DNA of 64,000 nt from an uncultured Spartobacteria bacterium (GTDB taxonomy: Bacteria; Verrucomicrobiota; Verrucomicrobiia; Chthoniobacterales; JAATET01). A program made the translations under genes and the position numbers. Below, piece after piece: positions 36,619-48,474 of this stretch. How positions within the stretch are numbered: the first letter of the stretch is position 1; each line of letters opens with the position of its first letter. The notes below the pieces were generated by a model that was given only the letters and a program-made list of their open reading frames with translations, was not told where the DNA came from and did not search any database. The stretch is from NCBI GenBank assembly GCA_938011325.1, contig CALLUD010000010.1, positions 1-64,000 on the forward strand, read 5' to 3'.

Positions 36619-37319
36619 AACAATCCTGCCTCCTTGAAACTGAAATAGGGGGAACGCTGACCATCCGGCGCACCAATGATGATGTGATCGACCAGATGCA
36701 CCTGCAGCAATTCCGCCGCGTCGCGAATCCGTCGCGTCAGCCGTCGATCCGCCTCGCTCGGCGCGGGATCCCCCGAGGGATGATTATGCACGAGCAGGAA
36801 GCCATAGGCCGAGTGAATCACCGCCGGGCGCAGAATCTCCCGCGGATGAGCGATGCTTTCGTTGATCGTTCCGATGGAGACGACCTCACGCCAGACGAGG
36901 CGATGCCGTGTGTTTACCAGCAGCACCTCCAGGCGCTCCCGATCCATCGCCCACATCTCGGGCGCGAGGTAGTCATGGACGACCTGCGGCGAGTCGAGCA
37001 CCGGTCGCGAACCCGTCCCGCGTGCCAGCCGCTTTCCCACCTCAAAAACCGCAGCCAGCTCCGTCGCCTTCGCCGGGCCGACTCCCTTGGCCGAGTTCAT
37101 CAGTTCCTTCACCGAACATCGCGAGAGCGTGAACAGATCGCCACGCGACTCCAGAACGTCCTTCGCGACTTCGATGGCATTGCGATCACGGGTGCCGGTG
37201 CGCAGGAAAATCGCGAGCAGCTCCGCGTCCGTCAAACTGGCCGGTCCCCGCTGCGTGAGCTTCTCCCGCGGCCGGTCGCACTCCGGAATCTCACGAATTC
37301 TTGAGGCACTCCGCTCCAT
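36615..37319 (-). CDS. radC: RadC family JAMM/MPN+ domain protein
   Basis: From ATG at 37319 the protein is 234 aa. A helix-hairpin-helix region (SAKGVGPAKATELAAVFE) precedes a JAMM metal-binding motif, LLVHNHPSGDPAPSEAD, near the C-terminus. RadC proteins were linked to DNA repair, but the biochemical role is unsettled. It is ATGA-coupled to lpxA. An upstream GTG at 37361 lies inside the gltB terminator hairpin and is unlikely. Confidence 0.94.
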   Translation of the reverse strand: MERSASRIREIPECDRPREKLTQRGPASLTDAELLAIFLRTGTRDRNAIEVAKDVLESRGDLFTLSRCSVKELMNSAKGVGPAKATELAAVFEVGKRLARGTGSRPVLDSPQVVHDYLAPEMWAMDRERLEVLLVNTRHRLVWREVVSIGTINESIAHPREILRPAVIHSAYGFLLVHNHPSGDPAPSEADRRLTRRIRDAAELLQVHLVDHIIIGAPDGQRSPYFSFKEAGLL

Positions 37320-37344
37320 TCCGCAGGACGCTAACAGAAACTCC

Positions 37345-37380
37345 GCCGGACCATGAAGCACTGTCTCTCCATGGTCCGGC
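37345..37380 (-). terminator. hairpin terminator between gltB and radC
   Basis: GCCGGACCATG (37345-37355) pairs with CATGGTCCGGC (37370-37380), an 11-bp perfect stem. On the minus strand it lies 27 bp past the gltB stop. The following T run is short, so it may also act as a pause or processing site before radC. Confidence 0.6.
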
Positions 37381-37407
37381 GAAAAGTGGTGTCACGCCGC
37401 GATTTTT

Positions 37408-42075
<4,668 letters not shown>

Positions 42076-42223
42076 CGACATCCTCAAAGGCGGTTGCAGG
42101 TTTGAAAACAGGTTAAGGCACGGCGGGACGAACGCCCCAAGTGTCCTACAACCTATGGAGCAACTTCCATTCCACCAGCGCGCACGCTATCACCCGATTT
42201 TCCGTCCCGCAACCCTCTCGTCG

Positions 42224-43135
42224 TCAAGTTTCCGCATTCGTTTTTTCGAAAGCAGACTGTGCGGAGGCGATGCGAACCGCGTGAGGCTCCGGTTTGATGG
42301 GCCCGCGTTTCCGCAGGTGACGCACCTTCGTGAACTCCGCTCCAAGGAACAAAATGCACGAGGCGTAGTAGACCCAGAGGAGGATCACCACGAGCGCTCC
42401 GGCGGCGCCGAAGCTCGACGCCACGCTGTTTCGCCCGAGATACCACGCGATGCCCGATTTCCCGATCGTGAACAGGACTCCCGTGAAGAACGCGCCGGAC
42501 CACACGTCGCTCCAGTGGAGCCGCACATCCGGGAGAATCCGAAATACCGCCGCAAAAAGCACGCCGGTCAATCCCACCGACAGCGCGAAATCCACCGCGC
42601 CCCACACCCACGGCGCCATGGCAAAGCGGGACGCGATCATCGAACCGAGCCCGGCGATCAATGAGCTGATCACCAGGGAGACGAGCAGCACAAAACCGAT
42701 CCCAAACACCAGCGAGAAGCTCAGCAGTCGATCCCGCACGAGCGTCGCCACGGCACGCCCCGGACGCGGCGCCACGCCCCAGATCGTGTTCAGCGCGTTC
42801 TTCAGTTCGCCGAAAACCGTCGAGGCGCCGAAGAGCAGCACGCCCGTTCCGACGATCATCCCCCAGATGCCATCGCTCCGACGATCCCCCGTCGCGGCGA
42901 GGGCGGATTGCACCGTCACCGCCGCCTGGTCGCCCATCAGTCCCGAGAGCTGATTCGCGACTTCGCCGTTTGCGGCCTCTTCGCCGAAGACGAGTCCCGC
43001 GATCGACACCGCCAGCACCAGCAGCGGCGCCAGCGAAAACACCGCGTAGTAGGCCAGTGCCGCGCTCAGTCTCGATGCTTGATCCGCCCCCCACTCCTTG
43101 AACGCCGCCACGAGCAGGCCGAAAAATTCCTTCAT
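42224..43135 (-). CDS. YihY/BrkB family membrane protein
   Basis: The 303-aa protein has about six membrane helices and the YihY family pattern ALAYYAVFSLAPLLVL near 25-40, then LNTIWGVAPRPG near 114-125 and the C-terminal VVILLWVYYASCILFLGAEF. The family was once misnamed ribonuclease BN; its function is uncertain, with transport suggested. The basic C-terminal tail lies in the cytoplasm. A purine-rich AGGAGGA directly precedes the ATG with very short spacing. It is divergent from the histidine kinase and 148 bp upstream of gltB. Confidence 0.92.
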   Translation of the reverse strand: MKEFFGLLVAAFKEWGADQASRLSAALAYYAVFSLAPLLVLAVSIAGLVFGEEAANGEVANQLSGLMGDQAAVTVQSALAATGDRRSDGIWGMIVGTGVLLFGASTVFGELKNALNTIWGVAPRPGRAVATLVRDRLLSFSLVFGIGFVLLVSLVISSLIAGLGSMIASRFAMAPWVWGAVDFALSVGLTGVLFAAVFRILPDVRLHWSDVWSGAFFTGVLFTIGKSGIAWYLGRNSVASSFGAAGALVVILLWVYYASCILFLGAEFTKVRHLRKRGPIKPEPHAVRIASAQSAFEKTNAET

Positions 43136-43255
43136 TCCTCCTGCAATTCGATTTCACGAGGGACGCCGGCCGTCGCTTGGGAGTGAACGAATAATTTTGC
43201 ACGCTCAGGGCGATCCCCGATCCCATAGTCGGAAACCTCTGTTATCTTTGACCGG

Positions 43256-44647
43256 ATGTCGCCCGCTGAGAGAAGCGAATCGATCGCCGCTACCTGTCCC
43301 GGGCCCGCGGCATCGATCCTGCACCGTTCCGTCCTGGAATCGACGCACCTCATTGCGTTCGACACGGCGCAGCACATCATCTTCTGGACCGGGGAAGACG
43401 CGCGCATTTACGGCCTCGAAGCTCGCGACGTGATCGGTCGAAGCGACCGCGAGGTTCTTCGCTCGCAGTTTCCCGAAACGTGGGAGCGACTGCTCGAGAA
43501 GCTCGAGCGCGACCAGGAGTGGAGCGGCACCGTGGTGCATCACCGCGCAAACGGCGACCCGCTGCGCCTGCTGGCAAACTGGCGGCCGCTCCGCGATGAA
43601 TCGGGAAAGCTCACGGGGGTCGTCGAGCACGTCCGCGGGGAATCCCTGGAGCGCCTCGCCAACAATCCGCTCCAGGCCGCGCGCACCCTCGAGGCGCTCA
43701 TCGATGCCTCGCCCGTCGCCATCATTGCGCTCAATGCCGAGGGTCGCATCGACATCTGGAACACACAGGCGGAGGCGTTTTTTCAAATGAGCGAGGAATC
43801 CACGCTCGGGCACCGGTTCGAGGACCTTCCGCTCCGCTGGCACTACCCCGAGTCGATTTCGCGTCTGATGCAGGACGACGCGCCGGCCCACATCGCGACA
43901 CGGGTCACGACGCCCAACCAGATCACGCTCGATCTCGGGATCTGGTCCTCACCACTCGTGGGCGACAACGGCGTGGAAGGCCACGTGCTCGTCGTCCTCG
44001 ACGAAACGGAGAAGAAATTTCTCGAACAGGCGCTTCTTGAAGCCGGCGAGCGCGAACAGCGACGCATCGGCCAGCAACTGCACGACCACCTCTGCCAGCA
44101 GCTGCTGGGCGCCGCGTTCGGTGCGCAGGCGCTTTCCCGCGAGCTCCACCACTCGCAGTCACCCAGCGAGGAGCGCGCCTCCGAGCTCGCCCGCCTGATC
44201 AACGACTCCGTCGTCGAGGCGCGCAACATGGCACGCGGCATCAACCCCATCGAGCTCGACCCCGCCGGCCTGATGTCCGCGCTGCAGGAACTGATCGCGC
44301 GCGTTCCGCACGGCGTGACCGCGGAATTCGACTGCCCGAACTCCGTGCTGGTCGACAACTCCGAGCTTGCCCTCCACGCATTTCGCATTGCCCAGGAGGC
44401 ACTCACGAATGCCCTGCGCATCGCCGGTGCCACCTGGATTCGCATTTCCCTCTCCTGCCGGGACCACGTTTGCACGATCCAAATCGCCGACAACGGCCGT
44501 GTCGCCCCCGACGACCAGGAATCCAATGCCAGCGTGGGCATCGGCATCATGCGATACCGCGCGCAAGCCATCGGCGGCCACCTCCATGTCGACCACGTCG
44601 ACGGCCGTGGCACCACCGTGACTTGCACATTTCCCAATCCTCAATGA
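43256..44647 (+). CDS. cytoplasmic PAS-domain sensor histidine kinase, NarL-system type (HisKA_3)
   Basis: The 463-aa protein has no membrane segment. Two PAS-like domains (about 25-130 and 140-255; IIALNAEGRIDIWNTQAEAF) precede a HisKA_3 dimerisation domain with phosphoacceptor H276 in RRIGQQLHDHLCQQLL. An HATPase follows (AQEALTNALRIA, IQIADNGR, GIGIMRYRAQAIGG). It phosphorylates a NarL/FixJ regulator, and such a gene starts 9 bp after its stop. The signal sensed cannot be read. A conserved haem or flavin cysteine was not recognised. Confidence 0.93.
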   Translation: MSPAERSESIAATCPGPAASILHRSVLESTHLIAFDTAQHIIFWTGEDARIYGLEARDVIGRSDREVLRSQFPETWERLLEKLERDQEWSGTVVHHRANGDPLRLLANWRPLRDESGKLTGVVEHVRGESLERLANNPLQAARTLEALIDASPVAIIALNAEGRIDIWNTQAEAFFQMSEESTLGHRFEDLPLRWHYPESISRLMQDDAPAHIATRVTTPNQITLDLGIWSSPLVGDNGVEGHVLVVLDETEKKFLEQALLEAGEREQRRIGQQLHDHLCQQLLGAAFGAQALSRELHHSQSPSEERASELARLINDSVVEARNMARGINPIELDPAGLMSALQELIARVPHGVTAEFDCPNSVLVDNSELALHAFRIAQEALTNALRIAGATWIRISLSCRDHVCTIQIADNGRVAPDDQESNASVGIGIMRYRAQAIGGHLHVDHVDGRGTTVTCTFPNPQ

Positions 44648-44656
44648 CATCATTCC

Positions 44657-45340
44657 ATGCCAAAGACGCCCGATAACTCCGCCACCCCCACCAAACGCCG
44701 CGTGCTTATCGTGGACGATCATCCGGTCTTTCGACACGGAATCTCCGCCATGATCAACGCCGAGGCCGATCTGGTCGTCTGCGGGGAAGCCGGCTCCGCC
44801 CCGGCCGCGCTCGAAAGCATGCGCCGGCTGGAACCGGACATCGTGCTGGTCGACATCTCGCTCCCCGGCACGAACGGCATCGAGTTGCTGAAATCGATGA
44901 AGGCGGAGCGCCCGAAAATGCCCATGCTCGTCGTTTCCATGCACGACGAGTCGCTCTACGCGCTGCGGGCACTGCGGGCCGGTGCGCTGGGTTACGTGAT
45001 GAAAGCCGAGGCGCTTGACCTCGTGCTCACGGCGATTCGCAAGGTGCTGGAGGGCGAGGCATTCCTCAGCCCGAAGTTCAGCGAGCGACTGGTGTTCAAG
45101 GCGATCCGCTCCCTCGACGAGGGCCTGGGCTCACCGGTCGACAAACTCTCCGACCGCGAACTCGAGGTTCTGAATTTGATGGGACGCGGCTTCGGCGCCC
45201 AGGACATTGCCAACGAGCTGCATCTCAGCGTGAAAACGATCGAAACCCACCGGGCGCACATCAAGGAGAAGCTCGACTTCAACGACTCGAAGGAGATGGT
45301 GCGCTTCGCCATCGAGTGGGTTGCCCAGCAGAACGCCTGA
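44657..45340 (+). CDS. NarL/FixJ-type response regulator with LuxR HTH
   Basis: The 227-aa protein has a receiver domain with phosphoacceptor D66 (LVDISLPGTNG), acidic residues in VDDHPVFRHG near 19, and lysine in GYVMKAEAL near 115. A LuxR-type DNA-binding domain lies near 165-222 (LSDRELEVLNLMGRG, ANELHLSVKTIETHRAHIKE). It is the evident partner of the preceding kinase. Targets are unknown. A hairpin follows its stop. Confidence 0.95.
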   Translation: MPKTPDNSATPTKRRVLIVDDHPVFRHGISAMINAEADLVVCGEAGSAPAALESMRRLEPDIVLVDISLPGTNGIELLKSMKAERPKMPMLVVSMHDESLYALRALRAGALGYVMKAEALDLVLTAIRKVLEGEAFLSPKFSERLVFKAIRSLDEGLGSPVDKLSDRELEVLNLMGRGFGAQDIANELHLSVKTIETHRAHIKEKLDFNDSKEMVRFAIEWVAQQNA

Positions 45341-45349
45341 GCAAGCACC

Positions 45350-45385
45350 CCTCCCGCCGTCGCCATGCCGGCCGACGACGGGAGG
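45350..45385. terminator. bidirectional hairpin between response regulator and sigma factor
   Basis: CCTCCCGCCGTCG (45350-45362) pairs with CGACGACGGGAGG (45373-45385) with one mismatch. It fills the 57-bp gap between convergent genes and could end both transcripts. No good T run follows. Confidence 0.55.
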
Positions 45386-45397
45386 AGCCACGGAAAC

Positions 45398-45997
45398 CTA
45401 CATGATCTTGTCGCGCGATCCGCCGATCGCGTGTGTCAGCTTTTTCAATCCCAGCTCGATGCGTGTCTTCACCGTTCCGAGCGGGGTGTTGGTGAGGGAG
45501 GCAATCTCGCGCTGGCTGTGCCCTTCGAGATACGCGAGCGTCACCGCTTCGCGCTGACGATCCGGGAGGAGGTCGAGCTGACGGTCAATCAACTCGCGCA
45601 CGTCGTCCTGTTGCGCCTCGAGTTCCACCGGGCGCGTCTCGCCGGCTTCCCAGTTCGGATGCTTCGTTTCGAGTTCGTAACGGTCCGTTGCGCGGCGATA
45701 GGCGCAGGCCTGGCGAACCCGGTCAATCGCCCGCCGGCGCGCCACCGTGGAAAGCCAGCTGAGGAGTCGGCCCTTTTCGGACGAGTAGGTCAACGCGCGA
45801 TCCCAGACTTGCAGCAGCACCTCCTGCAGCACGTCGTCGGCCTCGGCGTCGTCGTGAAGCACTTTCATGATCACGGCCTTCAGCACGTGACCGTATTGGC
45901 GATAAAGCACCGACAACGCCTCCGGGTCGCGACGCACCATTGCGTCCATGATCTCGGCGTCGTCCATTTCTGTGGTGGGATCGAATGTGGTTTCCAT
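45398..45997 (-). CDS. ECF-type RNA polymerase sigma factor
   Basis: From ATG at 45997 the protein is 199 aa. Region 2 (LYRQYGHVLKAVIMKVLHD, DDVLQEVLLQVWDRA, WLSTVARRRAIDRVRQ) and region 4 (LDLLPDRQREAVTLAYLEG, REIASLTNTPLGTVKTRI) are clear. No anti-sigma gene follows, because the next gene is convergent, so control may be by an unlinked anti-sigma or a different mechanism. A longer frame to 46063 adds 22 residues that do not fit the family. Confidence 0.93.
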   Translation of the reverse strand: METTFDPTTEMDDAEIMDAMVRRDPEALSVLYRQYGHVLKAVIMKVLHDDAEADDVLQEVLLQVWDRALTYSSEKGRLLSWLSTVARRRAIDRVRQACAYRRATDRYELETKHPNWEAGETRPVELEAQQDDVRELIDRQLDLLPDRQREAVTLAYLEGHSQREIASLTNTPLGTVKTRIELGLKKLTHAIGGSRDKIM

Positions 45998-46213
45998 GGG
46001 ATGTTTGGTTTTTGCTTCGGCAAGCCTATCCCAATCCCACGGTCCCCCCAATCGGTGGGGCACACGATAGCGGCATCGGTGATTCCCCCAATGCGACGAG
46101 CCCGCCCTTACGGCTTCGCGCGACTCACTCCATCGCTTTCTCAGGGTCTCGCCTGATGGCGCCCTTCACCCTGGCCGTGTTTAATCGAACCGTTTCCGGT
46201 GAATACGCGTCTT
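45998..46213. other. upstream region of the sigma factor with ATTGGG repeats and an ECF-like promoter
   Basis: No gene is supported here. On the minus strand ATTGGG occurs three times (46087-46092, 46047-46052, 46030-46035). GGAA followed by 16 bases and CGTGT (46062-46085) resembles an ECF-type promoter, which would fit autoregulation. A CCCC/GGGG hairpin spans about 46044-46060. All of this is pattern-level evidence. Confidence 0.3.
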
Positions 46214-46375
46214 ATGAAGTCCAACAAACGCAAGCAGCCTTCCTCCTCGAAAAGCATGCAACAGCTCGTCATGCGCACCGAAGAGATGCTGCGAAAGGCG
46301 GCCCTGGCGGATCTCCGGAGAGCAAACTCCCTCAGCCAAAGTTGCGTGGTGCCCTACCGACGCATCATCGAGTAG
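46214..46375 (+). CDS. candidate 53-aa basic protein of unknown function
   Basis: ATG at 46214 opens 53 codons ending TAG at 46375. The product is basic, with a Lys/Ser-rich start (MKSNKRKQPSSSKSMQQL) and a helical middle (RTEEMLRKAALADLRRA). Codon choice is GC-rich like neighbouring genes. No clear ribosome-binding site and no recognised family. It sits alone in a 624-bp gap between the sigma factor and the universal stress gene. Confidence 0.35.
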   Translation: MKSNKRKQPSSSKSMQQLVMRTEEMLRKAALADLRRANSLSQSCVVPYRRIIE

Positions 46376-46621
46376 CCGGGTTGCCTGAATCCACGGCGCG
46401 GAAATCCGTCCCGCCGCGCCGGGCAACGTCGCGCGTCTATCTCGGCATCACCACCCGGGCATTCGCAATGGCTTCCCGGGCGCTCCCGCGGGACGTTCGG
46501 TGGAAATCGCAAAACCCGCTTCATTTTCGATCGCATCAAGGGAACGGGCAAATAGCGCCAGGACCTCGTCAGACATGCGGATCGGGCGTGGCGAAGAAGC
46601 TTCACCACGCCTCGATCGAGT
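46376..46621. other. intergenic region without a supported gene
   Basis: Frames on both strands in these 246 bp give arginine- and proline-rich products typical of GC-rich non-coding sequence. The only structure seen is the hairpin at 46586-46612. Confidence 0.4.
46586..46612 (-). terminator. hairpin downstream of universal stress protein gene
   Basis: GGCGTGG and GAAG (46586-46597) pair with CTTC and CCACGCC (46601-46612), a 12-position stem with one C/A mismatch and a 3-nt loop. It starts 10 bp past the stop at 46622. No T run is present. Confidence 0.45.
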
Positions 46622-47176
46622 TCAGGCAAACTCGGGAATCACCAGCACGGGGCACGGTGCGGCATGGAGGATGCCTTCCGCCTTGCTGCCCACCATCATG
46701 TGTCTCAGAAACGAGTATTGGTGGGTCGATGTGATGATGAGATCGACCCCCAGCTCCTTCGCGGCGCATGGCACCTCATCGATGACATAGCCGGGCTTCA
46801 CGATCCCCTCCGCGATCCGAATTCCCTCGTCACACAGCTCCCGCTGAAATTGCGAGAGCCGGGCCTTCGCGGCTTCCCTCAACCCCTCATTCAAGTCGTG
46901 CAACTGCCACGGCGTGGTGTGCGCGGGCGCGTAGGACTTTTCATCGTAAACATGGACCAGGATCAGCTCCGCCCCAAACCTCCGCGCGAAGCAATACGCC
47001 CACCTGACCAGTCTCTTCGATCTCTCGTCACAGTCCACCGGCACGAGGAACTGCTTGGTATCCGCCGAGTCGATGCCGACATTCACCTTTCGGTCCGACG
47101 CGAGCGAATCGCTGCGAACCGAGCGAAGCCAGGACAACGAATCTCGGGTCATGGGGAACGGCGCTTGCGTCTTCAT
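46622..47176 (-). CDS. universal stress protein (UspA) family
   Basis: The 184-aa protein has an extra N-terminal stretch of about 40 residues. One Usp domain follows: FLVPVDCDERSKRLVRWAY near 43-61, AELILVHVYDE near 69-79, and the C-terminal LIITSTHQYSFLRHMMVGSKAEGILHAAPCPVLVIP. The nucleotide-binding pattern G-x2-G-x9-G(S/T) is only partly matched (VGSKAEGILHAAPCPV), so ATP binding is unsure. It is probably monocistronic, with a hairpin after the stop. Confidence 0.9.
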   Translation of the reverse strand: MKTQAPFPMTRDSLSWLRSVRSDSLASDRKVNVGIDSADTKQFLVPVDCDERSKRLVRWAYCFARRFGAELILVHVYDEKSYAPAHTTPWQLHDLNEGLREAAKARLSQFQRELCDEGIRIAEGIVKPGYVIDEVPCAAKELGVDLIITSTHQYSFLRHMMVGSKAEGILHAAPCPVLVIPEFA

Positions 47177-47276
47177 GGAAGAACACTCGCTCCCGCTCCT
47201 CCCCGGAGCTTACCCCCGCTTGGCAATTCCTGTGTGTTTCTTGCTCCAGCGCAAATTCAGGCGCCCATTCAGAGCC

Positions 47277-47615
47277 TCAAGTGCGGATGAGCTTCACGCC
47301 AATTGACGCCAAGCCATGCGGCACAGCCAGGCGGATCGTGCCCCGTTGCAGAAGCGTGGCGGCCAGGGTTTGAAGCCAGGGACGCGAACACTCAATCCGC
47401 GTTGGCACGAAGGTGAGCCCGTCGGGTTGCTCCTCGAGCCGGTAGTCGATCTTCGCCGAAATGGGCTGGTCCTCGCCGATGAGGTCCGCGGTCAATTCGA
47501 TCGTCTCACCCTCGAGCTTTAGCGACGTGATGTGCCCCAGCGATTTGAATTGGTGATTGAGGAAAGTGCGCACGGCACCGGCCAGCGCGAGGTTTTTTAC
47601 GTCGGAGAGCCACAT
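47277..47615 (-). CDS. conserved-looking hypothetical protein, 112 aa
   Basis: The product alternates charged and hydrophobic residues as a folded protein does (KNLALAGAVRTFLNHQFKSL, then ISAKIDYRLEEQPDGLTFVP). It has an alpha start and a beta-rich middle, no signal peptide and no cysteine pairs. I do not recognise the family. It could bind a lipid or ligand in a small beta sandwich, but this is speculation. It lies 100 bp upstream of the universal stress gene on the same strand. Confidence 0.72.
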   Translation of the reverse strand: MWLSDVKNLALAGAVRTFLNHQFKSLGHITSLKLEGETIELTADLIGEDQPISAKIDYRLEEQPDGLTFVPTRIECSRPWLQTLAATLLQRGTIRLAVPHGLASIGVKLIRT

Positions 47616-47747
47616 CGCCTATGGATCGAGTCTACCCGGAAGTCCGGGTGCGGAAAAGTGCCATCGCACCGGCGTTTTGCCTGAGGCCACGAAATCGGCG
47701 CATCATTTGCCACACGTGGTTCCTCTTCGCGGTGCGATCTCACGGCG
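47616..47747. promoter_or_regulatory. leader region of the 24-aa ORF with a perfect inverted repeat
   Basis: ACCCGGA-AG-TCCGGGT (47634-47649) is a perfect 7-bp inverted repeat. It is followed by GTGCG and CGCAC arms (near 47648-47670). The segment lies between divergent small genes and could hold an operator or leader structure. No clear -35/-10 pair was found. Confidence 0.3.
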
Positions 47748-47822
47748 ATGAACAGCGTATTCTACATCATTGGAGTCATCGTCGTCGTGGTCGTCGTCCT
47801 GAAGTTGTTTGGCCTCTTCTGA
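47748..47822 (+). CDS. 24-aa single-span membrane microprotein
   Basis: ATG at 47748 to TGA at 47822 encodes 24 residues beginning MNSVFYIIGVIVVVV and ending LKLFGLF. It is almost entirely one membrane helix with a short polar N-terminus. Short proteins with a similar YIIGVIVV pattern are annotated in several bacterial groups as hypothetical membrane peptides; this comparison is from memory. No strong ribosome-binding site is visible. It could modulate a membrane complex. Confidence 0.55.
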   Translation: MNSVFYIIGVIVVVVVVLKLFGLF

Positions 47823-47971
47823 CGGAACACGACCCGGACGCCGTTCGCTCAAGTCCGCACACGATACTTTGTCGTCGTGCGCTCATCCGCCTTTTCCCGC
47901 GGTCAGTAAAATGGACAGGCCGCCGGGATTCCCACCCCGACGGCCTGCGACACCTTCAACCCGTGATTTAC
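47823..47971. other. intergenic gap containing a hairpin
   Basis: These 149 bp between the 24-aa gene and the 72-aa gene hold the hairpin at 47916-47947 and a weaker stem near 47860-47880. No coding frame is supported. Confidence 0.4.
47916..47947 (-). terminator. hairpin terminator of the 72-aa gene, possibly bidirectional
   Basis: CAGGCCG (47916-47922) pairs perfectly with CGGCCTG (47941-47947), with inner GGG/CCC pairing. On the minus strand it lies 25 bp past the stop and is followed by TCCATTTT, a short T run. Confidence 0.5.
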
Positions 47972-48190
47972 TCAGTTCAACCCGGTCGCCGGCTGAGCCA
48001 GCAGACTGGCAAAAATCTGGTCCCGTCTTCGGCGGGCGATCTGCGCCTGCCGCGTTTCGAGCGATTTGCGAACCCGCCGCTTCGTGTAATCCGGAAGGTG
48101 CAGCGTGTAGTGAATCCACCACGTGCCGTTGTTGTTCCAGAGGTGGTGGTCCGGGTTGTTGTCCGTGATTCGAATGGATGGTGTGCCCAT
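47972..48190 (-). CDS. 72-aa protein resembling the N-terminal arm domain of tyrosine recombinases
   Basis: The protein reads as a short beta-strand module. It has TDNNPDHHLWNNNGTWWIHY near 9-28, then YTKRRVRKSLETRQAQIARR near 35-54 and a helical, basic end. The strand-turn-strand GTWWIHYTL plus RVRKSLETR is like the arm-type DNA-binding region preceding the core of phage integrases (pattern: GTWYVRY, then RRVRKSLGT). No catalytic integrase domain follows; the frame stops at 47972. It could be a small DNA-binding regulator or a remnant. No family confirmed. Confidence 0.65.
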   Translation of the reverse strand: MGTPSIRITDNNPDHHLWNNNGTWWIHYTLHLPDYTKRRVRKSLETRQAQIARRRRDQIFASLLAQPATGLN

Positions 48191-48474
48191 GATGCGTTTG
48201 TCGTGTTTGATTTCGATTTACGCATCGAAGAGAGAGCGCCTACGGCGCTGCTGGAGACTGACCGTTCGAACCCGCTTTCGCGGACTCGCACATCGGTTCG
48301 GAAGAACCAGGCACCTCGACGTCTCCTCGTCAGGTTGCCGGACCTGCGTTTCCACAGGCCACTCTTGATGCTTGGAGCAGGATACGCATCCCGCGGCAGG
48401 ATGCACGTGGAAAATTTGTCATAGTAAAAATCCCCCGTCGGTGGCACGGGATCGGCTGTCCCTCGCAGCAGCCC
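48191..48474. promoter_or_regulatory. 284-bp leader of the nucleoside transporter gene, no coding frame supported
   Basis: The gap separates the divergent 72-aa gene and the transporter. It holds the hairpin cluster described at 48236-48416. An AT-rich patch follows (about 48408-48430, with TTGTCA and TAGTAAAA) where a promoter might lie. A confident hexamer pair was not found. Confidence 0.35.
48236..48416. ncRNA. candidate structured RNA element (hairpin cluster)
   Basis: Plus-strand stems in order: GCGCC/GGCGC; a 6-bp GGAGAC (48253-48258)/GTCTCC (48321-48326) closing stem that encloses GTTCGAAC, CCGC-TTTC-GCGG (48272-48283) and GGTTC-GGAA-GAACC (48295-48308); then CCTG/CAGG; then GCATCC/GGATGC. 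GGAA is a GNRA tetraloop on plus; on minus the other hairpin has GAAA. The layout is a multi-branch junction, but the strand and biological role are unknown. Confidence 0.3.

Noticed and set aside
46354..46629. 91-aa minus-strand frame after the universal stress gene
   Set aside because: Arg/Pro-rich composition, overlaps the terminator-like hairpin and the opposite 53-aa candidate; no family resemblance.
48253..48327. Possible tRNA on the minus strand (GGAGAC ... GGTTCGAAC ... GTCTCC)
   Set aside because: Acceptor-like and T-loop-like pieces exist, but the T stem does not pair and the central hairpin has a 4-nt rather than 7-nt loop, so no anticodon arm forms.
47621..48424. 267-aa plus-strand frame across the small-gene region
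   Set aside because: Arg-rich shadow that crosses the 24-aa frame and the hairpin cluster; no start context or domain.
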